From Prevotella sp. HUN102 (GTDB lineage: Bacteria > Bacteroidota > Bacteroidia > Bacteroidales > Bacteroidaceae), in contig NZ_JIAF01000004.1 of assembly GCF_000688375.1 (NCBI RefSeq), positions 1,364,001-1,428,000 of the forward strand: a stretch of 64,000 nt of DNA. The letters run 5' to 3'. Under the pieces are notes generated by a model that worked only from the letters and a program-made list of their open reading frames with translations, did not search any database and was not told where the DNA came from. Made by a program: the position numbers and the translations under genes. Shown here piece by piece: positions 55,265 through 63,873 of this stretch (the first letter of the stretch is position 1; the number at the start of each line of letters is the position of its first letter).

Positions 55265-56405
55265 TGTAGAGTCAACCAGCAAGTGCAAAATTACAACACA
55301 TGTTTGAAGAACTCGCACTTTGGTGTGGAAAAGTTTAGTTTTTCCCTTGGTCTTTCATTCAATTTCTTCTGTATGGCCATAATCCTCTTGTCCGTATAGT
55401 TCTCAAAGGAATCCTTTTTAGGTATATATTGCCTGATTAACTTGTTTGTATTCTCAATGACTCCCTTTTGCCATGAACAATATGGAACAGCAAAGTACAC
55501 AGGCACGCCCAACCATTTCGTGATATCCTTATGTGCGGCAAACTCAGGTCCGTTGTCAGTGGTAATGGTCTTCAGTCTGTCCTTGTATGGCAGCAGCAGT
55601 CTCCTGACTGCTTTTGCCAGAGGCTTCGACTGCTTCCCAAATGGCAGTTTCTGCATAAGCAACATATTGGTGGATTTCTCCACCAGTGTGAGTATGGCCC
55701 TTTGGGCAGGGTCGACGATCAGGTCCATCTCAAAGTCTCCAAATCTCTTCCCGTCCACTTCCTTGCTTCTCTCATGGATGCTCACCCTGTCCTTGACAGG
55801 AAGATGCCCACCCTTGGGGTGATGCCTGTATTTCATCTGATGTCTTGTGTGCCCGGCAAGTTTCCCTGTCGGGTCATTGTGGATGATGTTGTAGATGGAC
55901 TGGTGGGACACCCTTATCCCCTCATTCACACGCAGATACCCTGATATTTGCCTTGGAGACCATTGGTCATTAACGATATATTCCTTGATTCTCCAGACCA
56001 ATTCGTCGGAGAGCCTGGAGTTGCTCACCGTTCGCCTCCTGCGCTGCATGGCCATGTCGTGCGCCTTCATCCAGATATACTTTCCCGAGGGCGTGCTGTT
56101 GCGTTTGATTTCACGTGAGAGTGTTGCCTGACTGATGCCGACGATGGCGGCAATTTCTTTTCTTGCGGTTTTCTTTTGAAGTAAGGCGAAAATTTGCGAC
56201 CTTTGCTCCGAGATTAATTGATGGTACATAAACAATACAAAGTTAGTTAATCCTGGGGAGACTTCGGTCTCCCTTTTTAAATTTGTATTGCCGGTTGTTG
56301 CTTTTTCCTCGGCGAGAGATGCAGACAACCTCTCGCTACGCTTCGAGAACGTCTGCATCTCTCGGCGAGGGCTACTCTTTTTTGCACTTCGATTTGGAAT
56401 CTTCA
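55265..56405 (-). mobile_element. IS30-family insertion sequence, copy 2
   Basis: 1141 bp, same length and ends as copy 1 but in inverted orientation. Flanked by a 4-bp duplication CTAT (55261-55264 and 56406-56409). The leader hairpin is at 56307-56370. It interrupts a small ORF; the neighbouring IS982 copy begins 46 bp beyond its right end. Confidence 0.92.
55291..56229 (-). CDS. IS30-family transposase, copy 2
   Basis: 312 aa from ATG 56229 (MYHQLIS). The ORF is open further upstream through the leader hairpin (371 aa in total), because a T replaces the A that gives copy 1 a stop there, but the promoter box TAACTTTG lies inside that extension. The catalytic residues are present (FEMDLIVDP, TTDNGPEFAAH, IENTNKLIRQYIPK). 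Differences from copy 1 cluster before the catalytic Glu: FAVPYCSWQKGVIENT in place of FADPYCPWQKGAIENT, so activity may be reduced. Confidence 0.9.
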   Translation of the reverse strand: MYHQLISEQRSQIFALLQKKTARKEIAAIVGISQATLSREIKRNSTPSGKYIWMKAHDMAMQRRRRTVSNSRLSDELVWRIKEYIVNDQWSPRQISGYLRVNEGIRVSHQSIYNIIHNDPTGKLAGHTRHQMKYRHHPKGGHLPVKDRVSIHERSKEVDGKRFGDFEMDLIVDPAQRAILTLVEKSTNMLLMQKLPFGKQSKPLAKAVRRLLLPYKDRLKTITTDNGPEFAAHKDITKWLGVPVYFAVPYCSWQKGVIENTNKLIRQYIPKKDSFENYTDKRIMAIQKKLNERPREKLNFSTPKCEFFKHVL

Positions 56406-56451
56406 CTATACACTTATGTTGATAATTCAGAGTTTCTCAAAGAAGTTAATA

Positions 56452-57481
56452 TAACGTGAGTTCGACGAATTCAGAACAAAGCAAGCTGTGTGTCCAATGT
56501 CCTTTGTACATTGATGCACGGCTTCTTTGGAAACAGGCAATAGGCCGCAATGCCCCCCAATAAATTGACGATGAAATTGTCAAAGGACCGATGCCTGGAG
56601 TGCTCCACCTGTGCAATGTTCTTGAGTTCATCGTTCACCGTTTCTATGATAGCCCTCTTTCTGAGCAGCAGTTTGTCCGAGACGCTCATCAATGCTCCTT
56701 TCATGTTGCTTTTCAACTTGGTAATAAGTTGTATGCCATCAACGAAAAGTCTTTGGAAGAGCCCCTTGCTGATATATCCCTTGTCACCGACCAACTTGCC
56801 ATGTATAAACTCTACAAAGGCTTTGTATTCCAAAGGCTTACGGTCATCAAGACCACCTGGGGTAATCATGAAGTTGAGAAGTTCTCCTCTCTCGTTGCAG
56901 ATTAAATGCAACTTGAATCCGAAGAACCACCCCATGGAGCATTTCCCTCTTTGGGCAATGCCCCTGAAAACCTTATGAATGTGTATTCTCTGGTTTCGGC
57001 AGACGCGAAGAGGTGTACTGTCAACAAAACTGATGCCTGTGCATTTGCCCAGCAGGACCTTTTTGATAAACAAAGCCAAGGGGATGGCGACTTCCCTTTC
57101 CAATTCTACGAAACGGTTGTACGAGACTACCTCGGGAAACAGATGACGTAAATGCTTGCACACCTTCTCAAGATAGAAATGCTTCAGGCAACGATAGCCT
57201 GAATCGTGAAAGAGTATCATAATCAGCATGGTTTCAGCCTTGGACATCGTGGAATCACGGTGATACTTCCTCTTGTCAGACGGTTTTAGCGTATATTTTG
57301 CCATCAGTGCGTCAAAAAACTTGCAGAAGTCATCTGCCATACAAAATATTTCTGTAACTTTGCCCTCGGTAAGCATAGCGATTTTTGTTTGTAATTCTTT
57401 GTATTTTAGCACTATAAAGTTACAACAAATTTCGCTAATTACCAAATTTACAAGAACTTATAATTCATCGAACTCACGTTA
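56452..57481 (-). mobile_element. IS982-family insertion sequence, copy 2
   Basis: 1030 bp with the same 20-bp ends as copy 1; the right end has one mismatch (AATTCATCG instead of AATTCGTCG). Same orientation as copy 1, which lies 46.7 kb away. No exact target duplication, though AATA occurs close to both ends. Confidence 0.9.
56471..57376 (-). CDS. IS982-family transposase, copy 2 (intact)
   Basis: 301 aa from ATG 57376 (MLTEGKVTEIFCMADDFCKF), the normal IS982 length. A longer frame starts at 57445 but runs back towards the terminal repeat. Catalytic pattern: ISFVDSTPLRVC (D), LVGDKGYISKGL (D), RAIIETVNDELKNIAQVEHS (E). It keeps both the A6 run and the GDKGY aspartate lost in copy 1, so it is the likely active copy. 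Confidence 0.92.
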   Translation of the reverse strand: MLTEGKVTEIFCMADDFCKFFDALMAKYTLKPSDKRKYHRDSTMSKAETMLIMILFHDSGYRCLKHFYLEKVCKHLRHLFPEVVSYNRFVELEREVAIPLALFIKKVLLGKCTGISFVDSTPLRVCRNQRIHIHKVFRGIAQRGKCSMGWFFGFKLHLICNERGELLNFMITPGGLDDRKPLEYKAFVEFIHGKLVGDKGYISKGLFQRLFVDGIQLITKLKSNMKGALMSVSDKLLLRKRAIIETVNDELKNIAQVEHSRHRSFDNFIVNLLGGIAAYCLFPKKPCINVQRTLDTQLALF

Positions 57482-57555
57482 AAATAACAGGGGGAAACAG
57501 CCTAATGACCGATTTGGGATAAACACGTAATGTAATTGGCAATGAACAAAAAGAA

Positions 57556-57579
57556 AAGGGTTGTCTCACGACAACCCTT
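57556..57579 (-). terminator. Intrinsic terminator of the flavodoxin-DUF2023 genes
   Basis: 10-bp stem AAGGGTTGTC / GACAACCCTT with a 4-nt loop; on the minus strand it is followed by TTTCTTTTT. It lies 106 nt past the DUF2023 stop. Confidence 0.75.
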
Positions 57580-57685
57580 AATCCTATACAAAAACATTAT
57601 GAAATAATTTTATTTCGCGAACAAGATTTTCATTTAATAAATTGCAATGGCCACTGCCATTCAACATATAATTTCTTTTTCTTAT

Positions 57686-58051
57686 TTATTGAGCCTGATT
57701 GCAGGTGCGGCACTTTCTTTCGCAATAGCGTTCGCACTGTACGCGGATATCATAGCCCAACATTGCACCAAGTATGAAGTCTTCCTCGGGTGAGAGTTGA
57801 TTCAACGGCTTGGTAACCATTAGCTGTATAGCGTCGAGGCACTCCTTGCGACCGAAGAAAAGGTTTAGGCAACCATTTCCTACGGGCTGTATGACGTAGG
57901 GGATGTTCTGATGCTGCAAGCGCGCAATTACATAGTCCTCATACTTTTGGTTGAAAGTATAGAGAATCATCTGTCGCACGCCCTTCTTGAACTCATAGAT
58001 ATGGTTCATCAGGACCTTCATATCCGACGGCATTGACTGCATCCCTTGCAT
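57686..58051 (-). CDS. DUF2023-family protein
   Basis: A 121-aa cytosolic protein of the DUF2023 family, known mainly from its position beside flavodoxin genes in Bacteroidetes. The core LMNHIYEFKKGVRQMILYTF and CLNLFFGRKECLDAI is followed by a cysteine-rich C-terminus CERYCERKCRTCNQ, a plausible metal or Fe-S site. Function unknown. An internal ATG (MKVLMNHIYEF, 58021) is an equally good start. Located 48 nt after fldA on the same strand. Confidence 0.85.
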   Translation of the reverse strand: MQGMQSMPSDMKVLMNHIYEFKKGVRQMILYTFNQKYEDYVIARLQHQNIPYVIQPVGNGCLNLFFGRKECLDAIQLMVTKPLNQLSPEEDFILGAMLGYDIRVQCERYCERKCRTCNQAQ

Positions 58052-58099
58052 CTGTTTTAAACAACTGACCTGAAAAGTGCCTAACTCTTTGCGTTTGGT

Positions 58100-58588
58100 T
58101 TAGAGCGAACCCTTGATGCTTTCCAACCAAGCGTCGATACGACCTTCTGTCTGATCGTCTTCGTTCACGTCGTCCAATGCGAGACCAACGAACTGACCAT
58201 CGACAACTGCATCGCTATCGTCGAATGTGTAGCCGTCGGTAGAAACACCCGGGAGAACGTTTGCGCCTTCGCAAGCATCGAAGATTTCCTTCATTGCACC
58301 GCAGAAAGTGTCGCCGTAAGACTCGCTGTCGCCACAACCGAAGAGAGCTACGGTCTTGCCTGCAAGGTCGGCACCCTTCAATACGTTGATACCATCGTAC
58401 CAATCGTCCTGCAATTCGCCTGCACCCCAAGTGGAAGTACCGAGAATGAGGTTATCGTTTTCTGCAACTGTGTCGGCAGAGAAATCTGTTACGTTGATTA
58501 CTTCAGCACCGAGCTTTTCGCCTATCGTGTTTGCAATAGTTTCGCAAGTACCGGTTGATGAACCGAAAACTACAACTGTTTTTTTCAT
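58100..58588 (-). CDS. fldA: Flavodoxin (long-chain type)
   Basis: A 162-aa FMN electron carrier. The FMN phosphate loop is GSSTGTCETIA; the isoalloxazine loops are STWGAGELQDDWYDG (Trp) and FGCGDSESYGDTFCGA (Tyr). It is very acidic (EDDQTEGRIDAW). Because Bacteroidetes complex I often lacks the NADH-dehydrogenase module, flavodoxin or ferredoxin could supply it with electrons; here this is only an inference. The promoter TATCTTTG on the minus strand is at 58632-58639. Confidence 0.95.
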   Translation of the reverse strand: MKKTVVVFGSSTGTCETIANTIGEKLGAEVINVTDFSADTVAENDNLILGTSTWGAGELQDDWYDGINVLKGADLAGKTVALFGCGDSESYGDTFCGAMKEIFDACEGANVLPGVSTDGYTFDDSDAVVDGQFVGLALDDVNEDDQTEGRIDAWLESIKGSL

Positions 58589-58631
58589 ATCTTTGTTACT
58601 GATTTAGTTTTTTCTTTGTTTATTTCGGTTG

Positions 58632-58639
58632 CAAAGATA
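58632..58639 (-). promoter_or_regulatory. Promoter -7 box for fldA
   Basis: TATCTTTG on the minus strand, 43 nt before the fldA ATG; exact consensus. Confidence 0.65.
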
Positions 58640-58787
58640 GGAAGTTTCTTTTTCACTTGCAATACCTAAAAATGGTGGTTATGGTAAAATACCTACTTTT
58701 GGGTAGTGGTTTGTGAGGAAAAAAGGGTGCAATCCCTTGCTTTTGTAACAAGAAATAGCACCCTTTCACGATTTGTAACTGTAATTC

Positions 58788-60887
58788 TTACTTGTTTACA
58801 AACTTCTTGTGATTGCGTATGTAGATACCTTTAGGTAGTCGTGCCGCATCCTTACCTATATATATGCCATCCAATGAGTATATTCTGTCGTCTTGAAGCT
58901 GTTCTTTTGACGGAATGTTCTCGATTCCGGCTGCTGCCTTCTTCAGAGCTTCCTTCAGTCCTTCGAGAATATCTATCTGTCCGTAGCCGTACAGATTGTT
59001 GGGATAGGAGAGGGAAGCGTCGTAGTGTGTGCAGGTTTTGCTGAAGATGTCGATGCAGTCTTCGGGTGTCAGTTTCGGATAAGCCTGTAACCAAAGTGCG
59101 ATAGCACCTGCCACAACCGGTGTAGCCATTGAGGTTCCGGAGTTGCAGTTCCAAGCATAGGTACGTCCGTTGTATTCAAAGTGGCGAACGTCGCTGCTCA
59201 ATGGATAGCCGGCATTGTCGGGATTGCCGATGAAGAAGCTGCTGTAAGACGATATGACATTCTGTCCCGGAGCCATAACATCGGGCTTGGTTCTTCCGTC
59301 GAGGGTCGGACCGACACCGGAAAAGGAAGACCTGCTTCCATTTTCCCCATTTTTATATGCCTTTGTTTCGCCGAGATAATTCACAAATTCCGTGCGATAG
59401 CCCGTAGACCCCACGCAGATAACGCTTGGGGCACTCGATGGAGAATGGACGCTGTGGCTGTTGTTGCCCGACGGAAGTTCCGGGTCGAGGCTGTTCGGTA
59501 TGATGTATCCGGCTATTCTGTACAGTTCTATATTGGCATTCTCTCCCACGACTTCGAGCGAAACCGGCGTGGTGTGTCCGATTTTCTCTGCCGAAACACG
59601 AATGTCATACACCATTTCCACCTTATTATAATTGGAAGGGTAGGCTGCAACGTGCCAACGGTAGGGCGTTCCGTCAATCAAGATGGTATCTGAATACAAT
59701 GAATCGGTGCTTGCCAGCACTTCACCGGCAGTGATTTCCTTCACGAAAGGAGTTGCATTGTCGTTGTAAATCTTGGTTATGAATGTGAAAGGTCGGTCGG
59801 TCTTTACCGTGTAATATCCGTAATCCATATTCCCGATGATAAGTCCGCCAGCCCGTTTCTGCCCCGACGGCTTGTGGATATAGTTCACGTGGTCTGCATC
59901 ATTGCCTGCTGAAGCCACCAAAATGTGTCCGGGACCAGTGAGCGAATCGAGAATCTCATAGTACAGTTGGTCGTAGCCCATAAAATCCTGATGCCCTCCC
60001 TCGCTGAAATTGATAACGCAAGGCTTGCCCTGACTGTCGGCATAGTCGAACATATACTTGAATCCGAGTGCATCCGTGGCATAGGTGTATTTGTAATAGT
60101 CGGCCGTGTCGATGAGTGTTATGTTGTTTCCCGTAGCATTTGACACCATTACGATGTCGGCCTCATAGGCTATGCCCTTATATGGCGACACCGTTCCGTT
60201 TCCTTCAGCCCCACTTCCGGCTGCAATCCCTGCCGTATGCGTTCCGTGTGTCTGTGTCAGACCGTCTAATGGGTGTCCGATTGCGAGCAGCGCATCCTTT
60301 CCTATGTAATCTCTGCCTACGGGAAGCGAAGTGCCGATCGTGTCTTTCGACAACTGATCCCACATCGCCTTGACACGGTATTCGCTCATATCCGAGGAGT
60401 AGAAGTTCGGATGGGTAAGGTCGAAGCCAATATCCTGAACGCCCACCACAACTCCCTTGCCTGTATAAACCTCGGGAAGGCCTGTCCCGGCATATACCGG
60501 CAGGGCGTTCAGCTTTTCCGAAACAATATTCATCTGCGCATCGGCACGTTTCCCTGCCTCAATTCTTTCCACATCAGGATGGTTTGAAAGACTTGCCAAC
60601 TGATTCAACGGAATGGAAACAATATGAATATTGCCTATCTTTGCCAAATTCCGGCAGCGATGATCGCTGAAAATTCTTTCGGCATCGCCGTTGATTTTCA
60701 CGAAGGCAGTTATCGCAGGGCGTTTCTTCTGCAACTCTTGATTTTGTGAAAGGGCTTTTCGCTTCTGCAGACTGGCGTCGATGGTGGCTTGTCTGACGAG
60801 AGACGACATTTTGTGAAAGGCAGCTCGCTGCGCCGTCATCGTGGTTGCAATTCCGATGCAAAGGAGTAATAGTCTGATTCGTTTCAT
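58788..60887 (-). CDS. Secreted S8-family (subtilisin-like) serine peptidase
   Basis: A 699-aa exported subtilase. Signal peptide MKRIRLLLLCIGIATTMTAQ; an inhibitor-like prodomain to about residue 130; catalytic Asp in VGVQDIGFDLTHPNF, His in THGTHTAGIAAGSG, oxyanion Asn region VASAGNDAD, and Ser in SGTSMATPVVAGAIAL. The long insert in the middle is a beta domain. The C-terminus reads RIYSLDGIYIGKDAARLPKG followed by IYIRNHKKFVNK, a Prevotella-style variant of the T9SS sorting tail. The start at 60887 is preferred over 60944 because it places the signal peptide at the N-terminus. Confidence 0.9.
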   Translation of the reverse strand: MKRIRLLLLCIGIATTMTAQRAAFHKMSSLVRQATIDASLQKRKALSQNQELQKKRPAITAFVKINGDAERIFSDHRCRNLAKIGNIHIVSIPLNQLASLSNHPDVERIEAGKRADAQMNIVSEKLNALPVYAGTGLPEVYTGKGVVVGVQDIGFDLTHPNFYSSDMSEYRVKAMWDQLSKDTIGTSLPVGRDYIGKDALLAIGHPLDGLTQTHGTHTAGIAAGSGAEGNGTVSPYKGIAYEADIVMVSNATGNNITLIDTADYYKYTYATDALGFKYMFDYADSQGKPCVINFSEGGHQDFMGYDQLYYEILDSLTGPGHILVASAGNDADHVNYIHKPSGQKRAGGLIIGNMDYGYYTVKTDRPFTFITKIYNDNATPFVKEITAGEVLASTDSLYSDTILIDGTPYRWHVAAYPSNYNKVEMVYDIRVSAEKIGHTTPVSLEVVGENANIELYRIAGYIIPNSLDPELPSGNNSHSVHSPSSAPSVICVGSTGYRTEFVNYLGETKAYKNGENGSRSSFSGVGPTLDGRTKPDVMAPGQNVISSYSSFFIGNPDNAGYPLSSDVRHFEYNGRTYAWNCNSGTSMATPVVAGAIALWLQAYPKLTPEDCIDIFSKTCTHYDASLSYPNNLYGYGQIDILEGLKEALKKAAAGIENIPSKEQLQDDRIYSLDGIYIGKDAARLPKGIYIRNHKKFVNK

Positions 60888-61072
60888 TGTTGTCTGATGT
60901 TTAAGGGCAATATGAGATACCATAGATATATTCTTAATTATCATATTGCAAAGAAATATAAAAAAAACGAGATTAACGAAGAAAACTCAAGATTTGCTGC
61001 CGGCGAAGTGTTTATAACTCGTTGCAATACTGTTTTTTTCATCTTCCCGGTCGATTTCTCATAATAAAATGT

Positions 61073-61080
61073 TACCTTTG
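61073..61080 (+). promoter_or_regulatory. Promoter -7 box for slyD
   Basis: TACCTTTG, 30 nt before the ATG; a good AAAAAGGAGA ribosome-binding site follows. Confidence 0.55.
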
Positions 61081-61110
61081 CAATGAATCGTAAATTTTAA
61101 AAAGGAGATT

Positions 61111-61749
61111 ATGGATAGTAAAACCCACAAATTCATATCTGTAAGTTATGAATTATATAGTGTAGAAAACGGTGAAGAACAGTTTGTAGAAAAGACGGAG
61201 GATGCGCGTCCGATGGAATTTTACACGGGCTGTGAAATGGCTTTGCCGGCATTTGAAAATGCAGTCGTTAATTTGAATACAGGTGATGATTTCGCTTTCA
61301 CGCTTTCTCAGGAGGAGGCCTACGGGCCTCACAACGCAGAACAGGTGCTTCTGCTGAACAAGGAGATATTCTCCCGCGATGGAGCATTCGATGCAGAGAA
61401 TGTATTTGTAGATGCAGTTCTTCCTTTGCAGAACGAGCACGGACAGCGTTTCATTGCCCGCGTATTGGAGATTACGGACGACTCGGTAAAGGTAGACCTC
61501 AATCATCCATTGGCAGGCAAGGATTTGAAGTTTACCGGACACGTTAATGAATCTCGCGAAGCCACGGAAGACGAAGTGAAAGAGTTCTTCGACAAGATGA
61601 ACAGTCATCATTGTGGTTGCGGCTGTGGCGGACACGGCGACGGAAGCTGTGGTTGCGGCGGTCACGGTGATGGCGAATGTGGAGGCCACGGAGACGGTGA
61701 GTGCGGCTGTGGAGGTGAAGGCCACGAGGGTGGCTGTGGCTGCCATTAA
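61111..61749 (+). CDS. slyD: FKBP-type peptidyl-prolyl isomerase, SlyD-like, with Cys/His metal tail
   Basis: Cis-trans prolyl isomerase and chaperone. FKBP core with inserted flap domain: MEFYTGCEMALPAFENAVVN, FTLSQEEAYGPHN, DLNHPLAGKDLKFTGHV. The last 50 residues are a Gly/His/Cys/Asp array (GCGCGGHGDGSCGCGGHGDG and onward) with about ten Cys and ten His, expected to bind Ni, Zn or Cu, as in SlyD of Enterobacteria. The tail is longer and more regular than in E. coli. Single gene, with a visible Shine-Dalgarno site. Confidence 0.92.
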   Translation: MDSKTHKFISVSYELYSVENGEEQFVEKTEDARPMEFYTGCEMALPAFENAVVNLNTGDDFAFTLSQEEAYGPHNAEQVLLLNKEIFSRDGAFDAENVFVDAVLPLQNEHGQRFIARVLEITDDSVKVDLNHPLAGKDLKFTGHVNESREATEDEVKEFFDKMNSHHCGCGCGGHGDGSCGCGGHGDGECGGHGDGECGCGGEGHEGGCGCH

Positions 61750-61939
61750 TCGGGAATGACGGAATAGAAGGGGTGGGTATGGATGTTCTTTGAGTTTTGA
61801 ACACCCTACCTTATACTCCCAATATGGCTGTGGGTAATCACAATTCAGAATTTCATACTCTGAAAAATGGATTATGATTATCTATGGTGTGATAGTCGCT
61901 TCTCTGTTTCTTCTTTGTTCTTTTAAAAACTCGTAGAAT

Positions 61940-63040
61940 ATGCGCAATACTTTTGGAACCCTTTTTACCCTTACCACCTTTGGTGAAAGCCACGGAGTGG
62001 CAGTTGGTGGCGTTGTAGACGGAATGCCGTCGAGTGTGGATATCGATTTGGATTTCATTCAGAGCGAACTGAACAGGAGGAAACCGGGACAGAGCAAGAT
62101 AACTACCGACAGGAAAGAACCCGATGAAGTGGAACTCCTGAGCGGTATCTTTGAAGGGAAGTCCACAGGCGCACCGATTGGATTCATTGTAAGGAATCGC
62201 AATCAGCACTCAAAGGATTACGATAATATAAGGAATCTTTTCCGCCCTTCGCACGCCGATTACACCTATTATAAGAAATATGGTGTGAGAGACCACCGTG
62301 GAGGAGGACGCACGTCTGCACGCATTACCTTGGCCCGAGTTGTAGCCGGAGCATTGGCAAAGCTCGTCTTGAGGAAATATGGCATTTCTGTTCACGCCTA
62401 TACCTCACAGGTGGGTAATATCTGCTTGGAGAGAGATTACAGGAAGTACGATTTGAGCAAGGTGGAAGACAGTCCCACGCGTTGTCCTGATCCTGAAAAG
62501 GCAAAGGAAATGGAGTCGCTCATCAGTCAGATGAAGGAGGAAGGCGATACGATAGGTGGCGTTATAACCTGTGTGATAAAAGGTTGCCCTCCGGGATTGG
62601 GCGAACCGGAGTTCGGCAAGCTGCATTCGCTGCTCGGAGGTGCAATGCTGAGCATCAACGCCGTGAAAGGTTTTGAATACGGCGAGGGCTTTGCAGGTGT
62701 TTCTTGGCGGGGAAGCGAGCAGAACGACCGTTTCGTGTCGAATGCCGATGCAAGAGACGCATCACGTTTGGCTGTCAATACAAGTACGAACCATAGTGGA
62801 GGCATTCAGGGAGGGCTAAGCAATGGCGAGGATATTTACTTCCGTGTAGCCTTCAAACCTGTTGCCACCTTGCTGATGGAACAGGAAACGGTGGACGTTG
62901 AGGGCAATCCGGCTACGATAGATGTGCGTGGACGGCACGACCCTTGTGTATTGGCACGTGCCGTTCCTATTGTCGAGGCAATGGCTGCAATGGTCATTCT
63001 CGATCAGTTGTTGATCAATAATACAAGCAAATTAACATAA
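61940..63040 (+). CDS. aroC: Chorismate synthase
   Basis: Last step of the shikimate pathway: EPSP to chorismate with reduced FMN. The 366-aa protein begins [20 protein letters not shown] with the conserved GESHG, and has [49 protein letters not shown] and [22 protein letters not shown], and [21 protein letters not shown]. All family signatures present, length normal. Nothing suggests an operon. Confidence 0.96.
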   Translation: MRNTFGTLFTLTTFGESHGVAVGGVVDGMPSSVDIDLDFIQSELNRRKPGQSKITTDRKEPDEVELLSGIFEGKSTGAPIGFIVRNRNQHSKDYDNIRNLFRPSHADYTYYKKYGVRDHRGGGRTSARITLARVVAGALAKLVLRKYGISVHAYTSQVGNICLERDYRKYDLSKVEDSPTRCPDPEKAKEMESLISQMKEEGDTIGGVITCVIKGCPPGLGEPEFGKLHSLLGGAMLSINAVKGFEYGEGFAGVSWRGSEQNDRFVSNADARDASRLAVNTSTNHSGGIQGGLSNGEDIYFRVAFKPVATLLMEQETVDVEGNPATIDVRGRHDPCVLARAVPIVEAMAAMVILDQLLINNTSKLT

Positions 63041-63506
63041 TTTCAATCTTGGTGCATAAATTTTACGGCTAAAATGTTGAATTATCCGTTTTTAGTTATA
63101 CCTTTGCACCACGATTCGAGATTGATTGCGAAATTCATCCGAAATCGTTTAGTTAAGTCTAGTTTAGTTTTTGTGTTGGTTGAGGGCGATACTTGTATCG
63201 CTCTCAAATCGTTTATATACCCCTCAACTCCTTTTTGAACAACGTTTCAGCCCAATGGAAAGTGGATGCGAGCTGTAAATTATAGCATCGTTCGCACACG
63301 GCATACCATAATATTTGTGTGCCTGATTTACGGATAGGTCTGAATGCAGAACCGTAAGGTTGGCTTTGATAATTATTTTGCTGTCTTGCCGTTGTGTTTT
63401 TCATAGATTTCTCGGAACTATAATCTTATACCTGAGTTCGGGATAAATCTGAACTTGGAAATATGCGATTGCACTAATAATTATTCAGCCATCTTGTGCT
63501 TTTATC
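63041..63506. other. Gene-free stretch after aroC
   Basis: Contains a hairpin TGAGGGCGATA / TATCGCTCTCA at 63181-63206, a probable terminator 140 nt after aroC, and otherwise nothing recognisable. Confidence 0.5.
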
Positions 63507-63716
63507 TCTCACAGATTCCACAGATGCACAGACGTTTATTTTCGCCACAGAGAAGGCAAAGCCTTCAAGGATGGCACAGATTTCCTTGTGCGAATGAGTA
63601 TTGCAGACCAAATATCCAATCGTTTCTCATCAGACATCTGTGCCATCCTTGAAGGCTTTGCCTTCTCTGTGTTCAGGGATAGGCGTAAATCTGTGCTTCT
63701 GTGAAATCTGTGAGAG
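63507..63716. repeat. Large inverted repeat, 35-bp perfect inner arms
   Basis: Inner arms 63546-63580 and 63637-63671 are perfect complements (arm core GAAGGCAAAGCCTTCAAGG). Outer arms 63507-63535 and 63688-63716, rich in CACAGA and beginning CTCTCACAGAT, are near-complementary. The whole 210-bp unit could fold as a cruciform or transcribe a long hairpin; MITE-like. Confidence 0.75.
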
Positions 63717-63785
63717 AAAGTCTTGCCATTTTATCTCGAATTCGAGTAATCTTATGGGGAAAATGTATGAAATATGACTGTTTTT

Positions 63786-63873
63786 CAAACGTGCGAAGAA
63801 TGCAATGCGTTCTTCGCACGTTTGCATTGCATTCTTCGCAAAAATGAAGTGCAATCTTGCGAAGAATGGAATA
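63786..63873. repeat. Dispersed 22-bp tandem repeat, locus E (four units, inverted orientation)
   Basis: Units at 63786, 63808, 63830 and 63852; cores GTGCGAAGAATGCAATG and CATTCTTCGCAAAAATG. The flank TGATTTTCAG (63889) is the complement of the left flank CTGAAAATCA of loci A and B, so this copy is inverted relative to them. No gene follows to the window end. Confidence 0.78.

Noticed and set aside
56231..56406. N-terminal extension of IS30 copy 2 transposase
   Set aside because: It reads through the leader hairpin and the promoter box; copy 1 has a stop there, so it is not part of the protein.
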